Assembly (NCBI GenBank): GCA_944381935.1
Contig: CALWMN010000005.1
Location: forward strand, 108,053 to 172,052
From: an uncultured Mediterraneibacter sp.
Lineage (GTDB): Bacteria; Bacillota; Clostridia; Lachnospirales; Lachnospiraceae
Direction of reading: 5' to 3'
Length of the DNA stretch: 64,000 nucleotides
Shown one piece after another: positions 35,166-44,297 of the stretch (position 1 is its first letter; every line of letters starts with the position of its first letter). The notes under the pieces are model-generated. The model was not told where the DNA came from. It searched no databases and saw only the letters and a program-made list of their open reading frames with translations. The position numbers were made by a program, and so were the translations under genes.

Positions 35166-36365
35166 TTATTTTTTTATAAGCGCAAGCGTCTCCCTTGCAA
35201 TTGCAAGCTCTTCATTTGTCGGTATGACAAATACCTTTACTTTTGATCCGGGTTTTGTAAGCTCTGTCTCCGTCCCCCTTAATCCGGCATTCTTTTCCTT
35301 ATCGAAATCGACTCCGAGATACCCGAGATAGCTGCAGACTGCCTCTCTTACATAATCGTCGTTCTCCCCGATACCCGCGGTAAAGACGATGTCATCGACG
35401 CCGTCCATCGCTGCCACATAAGAGCCAATATATTTTGCAACTCTGTATGAGAAAACATCCATAGCGATCTTCGCCTTCTTATCTCCGCTGTTCATTGCGT
35501 CGGTAAGGTCACGGAAATCACTTGAAAGTCCTCCTGAGAGTCCGAACACACCGGATTTCTTGTTCAGCACATCCATGACGCCTGCAATATCAAGCCCCTC
35601 TTTCTGCGCAAGGAACTCCATGATAGCAGGATCAATGTCCCCGGACCGGGTTCCCATCACGAGACCTTCCAGCGGAGTCAGTCCCATAGAGGTATCAACA
35701 GATTCACCATTCATAACCGCTGTGACACTGGAGCCGTTGCCCAGGTGGCACACGATTGTCTTTAACTGATCATAAGGTCTTCCCATGATTTCAGCTGCTT
35801 TTTTAGATACAAAGCTGTGGCTTGTCCCGTGGAAACCATAGCGTCTTACCTTATATTTCTCATAATATTCATACGGAAGTCCATACATATATGCCTTCTC
35901 CGGCATTGTCTGATGAAATGCCGTGTCGAACACAGCGACCATGGGAGTGCCCGGCATCAGCTTTTCGCATGCCTCCACGCCGATTAAGTTCGCCGGGTTA
36001 TGAAGCGGTGCCAGCTCATTGCACTCTTCTATCGCTTTCTTTACTTCGTCGGTAATAATGACGGAAGAAGCAAACCGCTCTCCTCCGTGTACGACACGGT
36101 GCCCAACTGCCCCGATCTCCTCAAGGCTCTTGAGCACTCCCGTCTCAGAATTTGTCAGGGCATCGATCACAAACTGGATCGCCTCGGTATGTGTCGGCAT
36201 TGGTTTGTCTGACTTCTCCTTCTCTCCGCCTGCCGGCTGGTAGGTAAGCCTTCCGTCGATTCCGATCCTCTCGCAGATACCTTTTGCCAGCACATCTTCT
36301 GTCTCTGCATTGATGAGCTGAAATTTCAATGAAGAGCTGCCACAGTTGATTACTAATACATTCAT
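35166..36365 (-). CDS. ackA: acetate kinase
   Basis: AckA converts acetyl phosphate and ADP to acetate and ATP, the energy-yielding end of acetate fermentation. The 399-residue protein starts MNVLVINCGSSSLKFQLI and has VGHRVVHGGE, FDTAFHQTMP, RRYGFHGTSHS and the adenosine-binding FTAGIGENDDYVREAV. GGAGG precedes the ATG. It lies 35 bp after pta. Confidence 0.97.
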   Translation of the reverse strand: MNVLVINCGSSSLKFQLINAETEDVLAKGICERIGIDGRLTYQPAGGEKEKSDKPMPTHTEAIQFVIDALTNSETGVLKSLEEIGAVGHRVVHGGERFASSVIITDEVKKAIEECNELAPLHNPANLIGVEACEKLMPGTPMVAVFDTAFHQTMPEKAYMYGLPYEYYEKYKVRRYGFHGTSHSFVSKKAAEIMGRPYDQLKTIVCHLGNGSSVTAVMNGESVDTSMGLTPLEGLVMGTRSGDIDPAIMEFLAQKEGLDIAGVMDVLNKKSGVFGLSGGLSSDFRDLTDAMNSGDKKAKIAMDVFSYRVAKYIGSYVAAMDGVDDIVFTAGIGENDDYVREAVCSYLGYLGVDFDKEKNAGLRGTETELTKPGSKVKVFVIPTNEELAIARETLALIKK

Positions 36366-36400
36366 TTTCTTTCCTCCCGAATACTATCTACTTCCTTCTC

Positions 36401-37396
36401 CTACTGTTCCTGGGCCTGTACGGATGTAATCGCGACAACCCCCACGATATCTTCCGCGCTGCAGCCGCGCGACAGGTCGTTGACCGGAGCCGCAATCCCC
36501 TGGGTGAGCGGTCCGTATGCTTCCGCTTTCCCAAGTCTTTGAACCAGTTTGTATCCGATATTTCCCGCATCCAGATCCGGGAAGATCAGAACATTAGCAT
36601 GTCCTGCCACTTCGCTTCCCGGCGCCTTTGACGCCCCTACTTCCGGAACGATGGCAGCGTCAAGCTGAAGCTCGCCGTCCAGCTTCAGATCCGGTGCAAG
36701 TTCATGCGCCAGCTTCGTAGCCTCCACGACTTTATCTACGTCCGGATGCTTTGCGCTCCCCTTTGTAGAGTGGGAAAGCATTGCAACGACCGGCTCTTTC
36801 CCGGTCAGCGTGCGGAAGGATTCCGCGGAAGAGATCGCGATATTTGCCAGCTTCTCAGGATCCGGGTTCTGCTCCAGACCGGCATCTCCGAAGATGAAGG
36901 TTCCGTTCGCCCCCATATCACAGTCCGGAACAACCATCAGGAAAAATGCAGAAACCAACTTTGTTCCCGGTTTCGTCTTGAGAATCTGAAGGCACGGACG
37001 GAGTGTATCCGCTGTGGAGTGGCATGCGCCGGAAACCATTCCGTCTGCGTCTCCCATCTTCACCATCATAACCCCATAGTACAGATAATTATTCAGCAGG
37101 GTCTCCCTTGCCTGTTCCTCAGTCATCCCTTTCTTCTGCCTGAGCTCTACAAGCTTTGCTATATAAGCTTCGGTCTTCTCATTTTGTGCCGGATCCACGA
37201 TCTTGGCTCCTGTGATATCGTATGTACCTTTGTTTTTTTCCACTTCTTCTTTTGTCCCGATGAGGATCAGATCCGCAATCCCTTCTTTTAAGACCGTCTC
37301 CGCAGCCTTATAGGTTCTTTCGTCCTCTGTTTCAGGAAGAACAATCGTCTTTTTATCCGCTTTCGCCCTTGCCTTGATTTCATCAATAAATCCCAT
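36401..37396 (-). CDS. pta: phosphate acetyltransferase
   Basis: Pta converts acetyl-CoA to acetyl phosphate. The 331-residue protein starts MGFIDEIKARAKADKKTIVL and contains MVSGACHSTADTLRPCLQI, AMLSHSTKGSAKHPDV and ANVLIFPDLDAGNIGYKL. A GTG at 37411 is possible, but the ATG at 37396 matches the usual length and opening. It is the short, single-domain clostridial form without the E. coli N-terminal regulatory domains. It is first in the operon with ackA. Confidence 0.95.
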   Translation of the reverse strand: MGFIDEIKARAKADKKTIVLPETEDERTYKAAETVLKEGIADLILIGTKEEVEKNKGTYDITGAKIVDPAQNEKTEAYIAKLVELRQKKGMTEEQARETLLNNYLYYGVMMVKMGDADGMVSGACHSTADTLRPCLQILKTKPGTKLVSAFFLMVVPDCDMGANGTFIFGDAGLEQNPDPEKLANIAISSAESFRTLTGKEPVVAMLSHSTKGSAKHPDVDKVVEATKLAHELAPDLKLDGELQLDAAIVPEVGASKAPGSEVAGHANVLIFPDLDAGNIGYKLVQRLGKAEAYGPLTQGIAAPVNDLSRGCSAEDIVGVVAITSVQAQEQ

Positions 37397-37436
37397 GATC
37401 TTTGAAGCCACCTTTCTTTTTTATCACCTGTTTTTT

Positions 37437-37465
37437 ATTATAACGCAATCATTTTTTGTATACAA
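37437..37465 (-). promoter_or_regulatory. promoter for pta-ackA
   Basis: TTGTAT (37460-37465) and consensus TATAAT (37437-37442) are 17 bp apart on the minus strand, 40 bp upstream of pta. Confidence 0.68.
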
Positions 37466-37552
37466 GGGTGATTTATGTGCATTTTTTAGTACAATTTTAC
37501 GATATCCTCCCGATTTTGTTACAAAATAGACAATCTCTTTTCTCCTTATACC

Positions 37553-38905
37553 TCACAGGCCGAAAAAGGCTGTCACAATATTAAAATAAACCAGAATGGT
37601 GCATGTATCAAGGATTGTCGTGATGAGCGGGGCTGCCATGATCGCCGGATCAAGCCCGAGCTTCTTTGCCAGAAGAGGCAGGATGCATCCGATGCACTTT
37701 GCCATTGTCACCACTGCAATCATTGTAATTCCCAAGGCAAGGGCAAGCATGATATTCCGGTCATACATGATATAGATACGGATGCCGTTCACGGCCGCCA
37801 GAAGCACTCCGACTACAAGGGCCACCCTGATTTCCTTAAAGATCACCTTGAAAATATCTTTAAACTCGATCTCCCCGACAGCAAGCCCCCGGATCACGAG
37901 CGTAGAGCTCTGGGAACCGCAGTTTCCGCCCGTCCCCATCAGCATGGGGATAAAGGTAATCAGCACCGGCATGACCGCCATCGCATTTTCATAATAACCC
38001 AGTATCTCTCCTGTCACGGTTGCCGAGAGCATCAGAAGCATCAGCCAGAGAGAACGGTTCTTCGCATGCTGCAGGACAGAAGTGCCAAAATACGAGTCTT
38101 CGTTCGGGCTGACACCTGCCATGATGCTGATATCTTCCGTTGTCTCATCCTGCAGTACGAGCATCGCGTCATCGACCGTGACGATTCCCACCAGGCAGTC
38201 TTCGTGGTCGATAATGGGGATCGCCACCAGTCCATATTTGTTGATCATATTTGCAACGTATTCCTGGTCATCCAGGGTCCTGGCAAACAGGACGTTCTCA
38301 TCCATAATATCCCCGATCTTCCTGGACTCGCCCGCTGTGAGGAGGTCTTTCACATCAACCATCCCGATCAGCTTTTTCTTCTCTGTGACATAGCAGGTAT
38401 AAATCGTTTCCTTATTAATTCCGACCTGTCGGATCTTCAGGATGGCGTCTGCCACTGTCATCTCTTTTCGCAGGCTGATGTATTCGATATTCATAATGCT
38501 GCCCGCACTGTCCTCCGGATACTGAAGGAGCGCGTTGATCTTCTTCCGCGTATCCTCATCCGTCACCATAATCAGACGGTCCACCACATTGGCAGGCATC
38601 TCCTCCAGGACGTCTACGGTATCATCCACATACATCTCGTCCATGACTTCTTCCAGTTCTGAATCCGACAGGGCATTGATCAGGTCTTCCCTCATATCGC
38701 TGTCCATATCGGTAAAGACCTCTGCCGCCTCTTCCTTGGCAAGCAGGCGGAAGATCAGGGTCCGCTGCTTTTTATCAAGCTCGTCCAGTATATCTACAAT
38801 GTCGACAGGATGCATGGTTTCCAGCTCTTCTTTTAATTCTTTGAAATGGTGCTTTTCCAGTAATTCTATTATCTGATCAACGTCCAGTATCCTGTCTTTC
38901 TCCAT
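37553..38905 (-). CDS. mgtE: magnesium transporter MgtE
   Basis: MgtE is a magnesium-gated magnesium channel. The 450-residue protein has the N domain (about 1-125, with repeated acidic MHPVDIVDIL-like helices), two CBS domains (about 130-255) and a C-terminal membrane domain of about five helices (275-450) with FIPMLMGTGGNCGSQSSTLV, the selectivity-pore motif. The ATG at 38905 has AGAGGG eight bases upstream; a GTG at 38914 is less likely. No M-box riboswitch fits in the 89-bp leader. Confidence 0.95.
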   Translation of the reverse strand: MEKDRILDVDQIIELLEKHHFKELKEELETMHPVDIVDILDELDKKQRTLIFRLLAKEEAAEVFTDMDSDMREDLINALSDSELEEVMDEMYVDDTVDVLEEMPANVVDRLIMVTDEDTRKKINALLQYPEDSAGSIMNIEYISLRKEMTVADAILKIRQVGINKETIYTCYVTEKKKLIGMVDVKDLLTAGESRKIGDIMDENVLFARTLDDQEYVANMINKYGLVAIPIIDHEDCLVGIVTVDDAMLVLQDETTEDISIMAGVSPNEDSYFGTSVLQHAKNRSLWLMLLMLSATVTGEILGYYENAMAVMPVLITFIPMLMGTGGNCGSQSSTLVIRGLAVGEIEFKDIFKVIFKEIRVALVVGVLLAAVNGIRIYIMYDRNIMLALALGITMIAVVTMAKCIGCILPLLAKKLGLDPAIMAAPLITTILDTCTILVYFNIVTAFFGL

Positions 38906-38994
38906 CCCATACACCCTCTTTGCAATTTTTTATCTATTAGGATTTGTCTTTTTATAGTATAATATTTCACAAAATGATATACAAGGAGATTCTT

Positions 38995-40281
38995 ATGAAA
39001 ATTGTCGGTCTGATTACAGAATATAATCCCTTTCACAACGGGCATCTTCTCCATATAGAAGAAGCAAAACGCATCACAAAAGCGGATGCTGCCGTGGTCG
39101 TCATGAGCGGCGACTATGTCCAGCGCGGCACCCCTGCCATCATGCCAAAACGGCTTCGTGCCGAGATGGCGTTAAAATGCGGGGCTGCTGCAGTATTCGA
39201 GCTCCCTGTCTGCTATGCAACCGGGAGCGCCGAGTATTTCGCTATGGGAGCCGTCTCGCTCCTTAACAGCCTGCAGGTCGTGGATTCCCTGTGTTTCGGA
39301 AGCGAGTGCAATGACCTGGATTCCCTGCAGCGCATCGCGGATATCCTGCTGGAAGAACCTCCCGAATACCAGGCACTTCTCAAAAAACACCTCCGGGAAG
39401 GGCGTTCTTTCCCCGCGGCACGGCACGACGCACTGTCTGAATACACAGAAAAAGAGGGGTGCTCCTTCCTTTTAAATGACCCGAATAACATCCTCGGCGT
39501 TGAATATCTCAAGGCAATTAAAAAGCAGAACAGCGGCATCATGCCATATACAATACAGCGCAGAGGCTCCCATTACCACGACGAGTCCGTCTCCGGGCAT
39601 CTCAGCTCCGCCTCTGCCATCCGATCCCTGCTGGCTTACTCCAGCTCGTCCCTCCACACTGACCGCACAGGCGGGACATTTGAGAACACGCCGTTTTCCA
39701 GCATCCTGGGCGAAATTGAGGATCAGGTCCCCCCATACTGCCTGGAGCTGCTTAAGGATTATCACCGGGTGATGTATCCGGTCTATCAGAATGATTTCTC
39801 CCTGATTCTGAAATACAAGCTGTTGAATAAAACCCCTGCCAGCCTGATCCGCTATATGGATGTCTCGGAAGAACTGGCAAACCGCATCTGTTCGCAGCTC
39901 AATAACTTTTTTAACTACAGGCAGTTCTGTGAGCTGCTCAAGACAAAGGAGATTACCCAGAGCAGGATCAACCGTGCCCTCCTCCATATTATGCTTGGGA
40001 TCAAGGAGAATAATGTACAGGAATACACCAAAAGCGGTTATCATTTCTATGCCCGCCTGCTCGGCTTCAGGAAAGATAAGGAAAAAGTCATCACCGCCAT
40101 TGCAAAAAAGAGCACCCTGCCGCTGCTGGCACGGCTCTCGGACAGCGAAGAGCTGGAAGAACCGGGAAAGAAAATGCTAAAACAGGACATACTGGCGTCC
40201 AATCTGTACACTTCCGTGGTCACAGACAAGTTTAAAACTGCATTCCAGAATGAATACAAACAGGCTCTCATCAAAGTATGA
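38995..40281 (+). CDS. tmcAL: tRNA(Met) cytidine acetate ligase
   Basis: TmcAL acetylates the wobble cytidine of elongator tRNA-Met using acetate and ATP. The 428-residue protein starts MKIVGLITEYNPFHNGHLLH, with the nucleotidyltransferase HxGH motif as HNGH. It contains VVMSGDYVQRGTPAI and FGSECND, typical of this family (older name YlbM). AAGGAG six bases upstream sets the start. It is divergent from mgtE, with a TATAAT -10 candidate in the 89-bp gap. Its stop codon lies inside the terminator stem. Confidence 0.93.
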   Translation: MKIVGLITEYNPFHNGHLLHIEEAKRITKADAAVVVMSGDYVQRGTPAIMPKRLRAEMALKCGAAAVFELPVCYATGSAEYFAMGAVSLLNSLQVVDSLCFGSECNDLDSLQRIADILLEEPPEYQALLKKHLREGRSFPAARHDALSEYTEKEGCSFLLNDPNNILGVEYLKAIKKQNSGIMPYTIQRRGSHYHDESVSGHLSSASAIRSLLAYSSSSLHTDRTGGTFENTPFSSILGEIEDQVPPYCLELLKDYHRVMYPVYQNDFSLILKYKLLNKTPASLIRYMDVSEELANRICSQLNNFFNYRQFCELLKTKEITQSRINRALLHIMLGIKENNVQEYTKSGYHFYARLLGFRKDKEKVITAIAKKSTLPLLARLSDSEELEEPGKKMLKQDILASNLYTSVVTDKFKTAFQNEYKQALIKV

Positions 40282-40288
40282 GAGCCTG
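40261..40288. terminator. terminator overlapping tmcAL stop codon
   Basis: CAGGCTCTCAT (40261-40271) pairs perfectly with ATGAGAGCCTG (40278-40288). The tmcAL TGA is within the right arm. It also lies beyond the convergent DegV gene. Confidence 0.75.
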
Positions 40289-40311
40289 CACTGTCTTCAG
40301 AAGATTTTGTT

Positions 40312-41169
40312 TTATAGCTTTTTCATACAGGTAACTGCCATTGCACCCGGACCGATGTGGCACGCTACGCTTAAGGACAGCGGTCCTTCCAGGATCTCAT
40401 ATCCCGGAAATTTTTCCCTGATCTCTCCTCTCCATGCGCCAGCCTCTTCTTTGCTGCACGTATACGCCATGCCCAGCACCATCTGGTCTTTGATGTCAGC
40501 AAACCTGCCGTTCAGATCGTTCTCTATGGCGGTAAGCATCGTCTTTTTTGCCGCTTTCCAGCCGCGCACCTTGGCATAGGCGTCCAGCTTCTCCCCCTGG
40601 ATCTGGAGCACCGGCTTAAGATTAAGGACCGTTCCGATCGCCGCTGCCGCCGGGGTGACTCTGCCCCCCTTTTTCAGATATTTCAGTGTGTCTACCGTAA
40701 TGTAGATGCTGGAGAGAAATTTCTCTTTCTCCAGGATCTCTTTGATTTCTCCTGCCGACATGCCCTTGTCCCTTAAAGCCATCGCATCATAGACCGACTG
40801 CTCCTGTGTGACGGATATTCTCTGATTATCTGCCACATAGACACGCCCTTTATATTCCTCCGCAATGGACATTGCCGTTGAGCAGGTGCTGCTCAATCCG
40901 CTGGACATTGGGATGTGGAGGATCTCGTCATACTCTTCAAGCAGCTTCTCCCAGAGTTCCATCACATCTCCAGGTGAAGGCTGGGAGGTCGAGATATCTG
41001 AATCTGCCCCCAGCCTTTTATAAAATTCTTCCTGCGTCAGCGTAATGTCCTCAAGATATAGCTGTCCGTCAATGAAAAACGGCATGGGGATGACATAGAT
41101 TCCCAGCTCTTTCCCCCTGCTCTGCGTGATTCCGCTGTTACTGTCTGTAATGATCGCCATTTTCTTCAT
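40312..41169 (-). CDS. DegV family protein (fatty-acid-binding)
   Basis: The 285-residue protein begins MKKMAIITDSNSGITQSRGK and has IPMSSGLSSTCSTA and VADNQRISVTQEQ. These fit DegV/FakB-type proteins, which bind fatty acids and present them to the kinase FakA. No fakA gene is visible here, so the link is by family only. The ATG at 41169 has GGAGAAG upstream; the longer frame to 41343 overlaps the UPF0210 gene. It follows that gene in the same direction. Confidence 0.88.
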   Translation of the reverse strand: MKKMAIITDSNSGITQSRGKELGIYVIPMPFFIDGQLYLEDITLTQEEFYKRLGADSDISTSQPSPGDVMELWEKLLEEYDEILHIPMSSGLSSTCSTAMSIAEEYKGRVYVADNQRISVTQEQSVYDAMALRDKGMSAGEIKEILEKEKFLSSIYITVDTLKYLKKGGRVTPAAAAIGTVLNLKPVLQIQGEKLDAYAKVRGWKAAKKTMLTAIENDLNGRFADIKDQMVLGMAYTCSKEEAGAWRGEIREKFPGYEILEGPLSLSVACHIGPGAMAVTCMKKL

Positions 41170-41209
41170 GGTTTCTTCTCCATTCTCTGCTTTCTGATGC
41201 CGCAATGCC

Positions 41210-42574
41210 TTAATTTTTAAAGCTGTGGATAGGAGCCGGTATCCGCCCGTTCCGATTGACAAACGCTTCGCATCCAAATCCATTGACAGGAATGACCGGC
41301 GCATATCCGAGAAGTCCGCCAAACTGCGCCGTCTCCCCCACATCCTTTCCGATCACGGGAATGAGGCGGACCGCTGTCGTCTTCTGGTTCACCATTCCGA
41401 TCGCCATCTCATCCGCGATAATGCCGGATATGGTGGACGCCGGCGTCCTGCCCGGTATCGCGATCATATCAAGCCCTACGGAGCAGACACATGTCATAGC
41501 CTCCAGTTTCTCAAGCGTAAGGGAGCCTGCCTGCACCGCATCGATCATTCCCTGGTCCTCACTGACGGGGATAAAAGCTCCGCTTAAGCCCCCCACATAG
41601 GAAGACGCCATAACACCGCCCTTTTTCACCTGGTCGTTGAGCATGGCAAGCGCTGCCGTCGTCCCGGGCGCCCCAACCCTCTCCAGGCCGATCTCCTCCA
41701 GGATCTCTGCCACGCTGTCCCCGACAGCCGGAGTCGGAGCCAGGGACAGGTCCACAATCCCGAAAGGGATCCCCATCCTCTCAGACGCCTCCCCTGCCAC
41801 AAGCTGGCCCACGCGCGTCACCTTAAAGGCGGTCTTCTTGATCGTCTCACAGAGCTCCTCAAATCCTTTGCCGCGCACTTTCTCAAGTGCCTTTTTCACA
41901 ACGCCAGGGCCGCTGACCCCGACATTAATCACTGCATCCGTCTCCGTCACGCCAAGGAACGCCCCTGCCATGAAAGGATTGTCATCCGGCGCATTGCAGA
42001 AGACAACCAGCTTTGCACATCCCAGAGAATCCCTCTCTTTTGTCGCCTCTGCCGTATCCTTTACGATCTTCCCACAGAGCCGGACCGCATCCATGTTGAT
42101 TCCGGTTTTTGTGGAGCCTACATTAATCGAACTGCACACCCTCTCCGTCTCGGAGAGCGCCTGTGGGATCGAACGGATCAGATATTCGTCGCTCTTTGTC
42201 ATCCCTTTTGATACAAGCGCCGTATATCCGCCGATAAAATTCACACCGACCTGCTCTGCCGCCCTGTCGAGCGTACGGGCAATCGTAACATAATCTTCCG
42301 GCTTCCTGCATGCCGCTGCACCGATAAGGGAAACCGGGGTGATGGAGATCCTCTTATTCACGATCGGGATCCCAAATTCTTTCTCAATATCCTGTCCGGT
42401 TGAGACAAGATCCTTCGCCACCGTTGTGATCCTGTCGTATATTTTACAGTTTAGTTTCTCCAGGTCAGAGTCAATGCAGTCGAGCAGGCTAATCCCCAGG
42501 GTGATCGTACGCACATCCAGATTCTCATGCTCGATCATTTTATTTGTCTCTGATACTTCATACATATTGATCAT
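41210..42574 (-). CDS. PFL family protein (UPF0210/DUF711)
   Basis: The 454-residue protein has [13 protein letters not shown] at its start, [30 protein letters not shown] and [15 protein letters not shown]. These mark the DUF711/UPF0210 family, structurally related to pyruvate formate-lyase-like proteins but lacking a known reaction. The ATG at 42574 has GAGG nine bases upstream; a GTG at 42589 is less likely. It is 36 bp downstream of the ACT-domain gene, its usual partner. Confidence 0.9.
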   Translation of the reverse strand: MINMYEVSETNKMIEHENLDVRTITLGISLLDCIDSDLEKLNCKIYDRITTVAKDLVSTGQDIEKEFGIPIVNKRISITPVSLIGAAACRKPEDYVTIARTLDRAAEQVGVNFIGGYTALVSKGMTKSDEYLIRSIPQALSETERVCSSINVGSTKTGINMDAVRLCGKIVKDTAEATKERDSLGCAKLVVFCNAPDDNPFMAGAFLGVTETDAVINVGVSGPGVVKKALEKVRGKGFEELCETIKKTAFKVTRVGQLVAGEASERMGIPFGIVDLSLAPTPAVGDSVAEILEEIGLERVGAPGTTAALAMLNDQVKKGGVMASSYVGGLSGAFIPVSEDQGMIDAVQAGSLTLEKLEAMTCVCSVGLDMIAIPGRTPASTISGIIADEMAIGMVNQKTTAVRLIPVIGKDVGETAQFGGLLGYAPVIPVNGFGCEAFVNRNGRIPAPIHSFKN

Positions 42575-42610
42575 AATCTTTGTCCTCACATTCTTCCCGG
42601 CAGTTCATAT

Positions 42611-42883
42611 CTACAGCCTGTGCATTTTCTCGAAGATCTCTTCTCTCTGGCAGCGGATATTCACGCCGATCTCCTCCCCGAGCTGCTCCATCTCGTCGCA
42701 CACAGTTGTAAAATCTTTTTTCAGGTCTGTCACATCCACGATCATCATCATATTAAAATACCCCTGCACGATAGTCTGTGAGATATCCAGAATATTGATC
42801 CCGTTCTCAGCCAGATATGTGCAGACTCTGGCGATGATCCCTACCGTATCTTTTCCCAGTACCGTGACAATACATTTTTTCAT
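42611..42883 (-). CDS. ACT domain-containing protein (UPF0237)
   Basis: The 90-residue protein is a single ACT domain starting MKKCIVTVLGKDTVGIIARV, the UPF0237 type. It probably binds a small ligand and may regulate the adjacent UPF0210 protein. AGGAGG lies upstream of the ATG. No ligand is known from the sequence. Confidence 0.92.
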   Translation of the reverse strand: MKKCIVTVLGKDTVGIIARVCTYLAENGINILDISQTIVQGYFNMMMIVDVTDLKKDFTTVCDEMEQLGEEIGVNIRCQREEIFEKMHRL

Positions 42884-42921
42884 TTTCTTCTTTCCTCCTG
42901 ATGCTGTTGAGGGAAGGCCTT

Positions 42922-43719
42922 TCAGACTGTAACCACATCCGAGACGCTGTCCCGTTTTGCCACAAACATGTCAAGATCCTCTCCCCTGTACTCATTATCT
43001 GCCAGAGTGACCTCCAGTTTTACCGTCTCGTAGGCAAGCCTTGCATAATTATTTTCCTTGCTCAGATGTCCCAGGACGATGTGTTTCAGATTATCATGTA
43101 GTATATCACAAAGCAGGCGCCCTGACAATTCATTCGACAAATGCCCTTTTTCTCCCAGGATACGCCTCTTCAGATAATAGGGATATCCCCCCACTTCAAG
43201 CATGTGGATGTCATGGTTTGCCTCCAAAAGCACCGCGTCCAGGTTCTTTAAATGTTCCACTGTATACGTATCGTATTTCCCCAGGTCGGTGGCCACTGCG
43301 ACTGATTTCCCCCCGCATTCAAACCGGTAGCCTGCCGGTTCGTTCGCGTCATGCGAGATAGCAAACGGATCAACCGTAATATCCCCCAGCACGAACGGCT
43401 CGTCTGTATGTATCGGATGGAGGAGGTCCTTTGGCAGCCTGCCAAGCCCCGAATAGCTCAATATGCCTTCTATCGTTCCCGGCGTCGCATAGATCGGCAG
43501 TTCATATTTCCTGCTGAACACCCCGAGCCCCTGGATATGGTCAGAGTGTTCATGGGTGATCAGGATCCCGTCAAGCTCCCCGCCTTTCAGCTCAAGCTGA
43601 TGCAGTCCTTCCTCGATTCTCTTTTTGCTGATTCCCGTATCTACCAGAAGATGTGTCTCATCGCTTCCTATATAGATACAGTTGCCGCTGCTTCCGCTGG
43701 CAATGCTGCACATTCTCAT
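42922..43719 (-). CDS. metallo-beta-lactamase fold hydrolase (WalJ/YycJ-like)
   Basis: The 265-residue protein opens MRMCSIASGSSGNCIYIGSD and has the metal motif ITHEHSDHIQGL, then FAISHDANEPAGYRFE and VLLEANHDIHML. It fits the YycJ/WalJ group, whose relatives have nuclease-like roles in cell wall or DNA metabolism. No walKR genes are nearby. It overlaps the coaE stop by 4 bp, so it is coupled to coaE-polA. Confidence 0.87.
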   Translation of the reverse strand: MRMCSIASGSSGNCIYIGSDETHLLVDTGISKKRIEEGLHQLELKGGELDGILITHEHSDHIQGLGVFSRKYELPIYATPGTIEGILSYSGLGRLPKDLLHPIHTDEPFVLGDITVDPFAISHDANEPAGYRFECGGKSVAVATDLGKYDTYTVEHLKNLDAVLLEANHDIHMLEVGGYPYYLKRRILGEKGHLSNELSGRLLCDILHDNLKHIVLGHLSKENNYARLAYETVKLEVTLADNEYRGEDLDMFVAKRDSVSDVVTV

Positions 43720-44294
43720 AATCTGTCTCCTATTTGCCTCTTTGTATGTTCAAAAGACCCGCTGTTGTCGATCACAGCGCTGCACGCCCGCCTGAATGTC
43801 TCTTCCCCCGGCTGCGACGCCATCATGTCCGTTATCTTTTTATCCGTATAGCCCCTCGACTCTCTGAGCCTCTCCCTGCGCACTTCTTCCGAAGTATAGA
43901 TATACCACATTTCATCGCAGAGGTCATATCCCACATCCGGCAGAAGAGCTGCCTCCACGACGTAGAGGCGGGTTCCTGCCATCCTGTGCCGGCCAATGTC
44001 GGCGCGGACCCATTCCATTACCTCCGGATGGACAATGCTGTTTAAAGCTTTCAGCTTTTCCGCGTCTGAAAAAACACAGGCCCCTAATTTCTTCCTGTCC
44101 AGCTCGCCGTCTTCCCCGACCATATCCGTCCCGAAGCACTCCACGATCCTGTCAAAACACTTCGTCCCTTTCCTCTGCAGCGTGCGCGCCGTCTCATCCA
44201 TCTGGCAGACAGCCGCCTGATACGCTTCCCGGAGGTATTTTATCACTTCGCTTTTCCCGGAGCCGACGCCCCCCGTAATCCCAAGCACCTTCAT
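43716..44294 (-). CDS. coaE: dephospho-CoA kinase
   Basis: CoaE phosphorylates dephospho-CoA in the last step of CoA synthesis. The 192-residue protein has the P-loop GITGGVGSGKSEV (about 5-17) and the substrate-region DETARTLQRKG. Its length fits the family. It starts 3 bp after the polA stop and overlaps the next gene, a Firmicute polA-coaE layout. Confidence 0.95.
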   Translation of the reverse strand: MKVLGITGGVGSGKSEVIKYLREAYQAAVCQMDETARTLQRKGTKCFDRIVECFGTDMVGEDGELDRKKLGACVFSDAEKLKALNSIVHPEVMEWVRADIGRHRMAGTRLYVVEAALLPDVGYDLCDEMWYIYTSEEVRRERLRESRGYTDKKITDMMASQPGEETFRRACSAVIDNSGSFEHTKRQIGDRL

Positions 44295-44297
44295 CTT

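Noticed and set aside
38906-38994. M-box magnesium riboswitch upstream of mgtE
   Set aside because: The gap to the divergent tmcAL is only 89 bp and contains no M-box-like structure.
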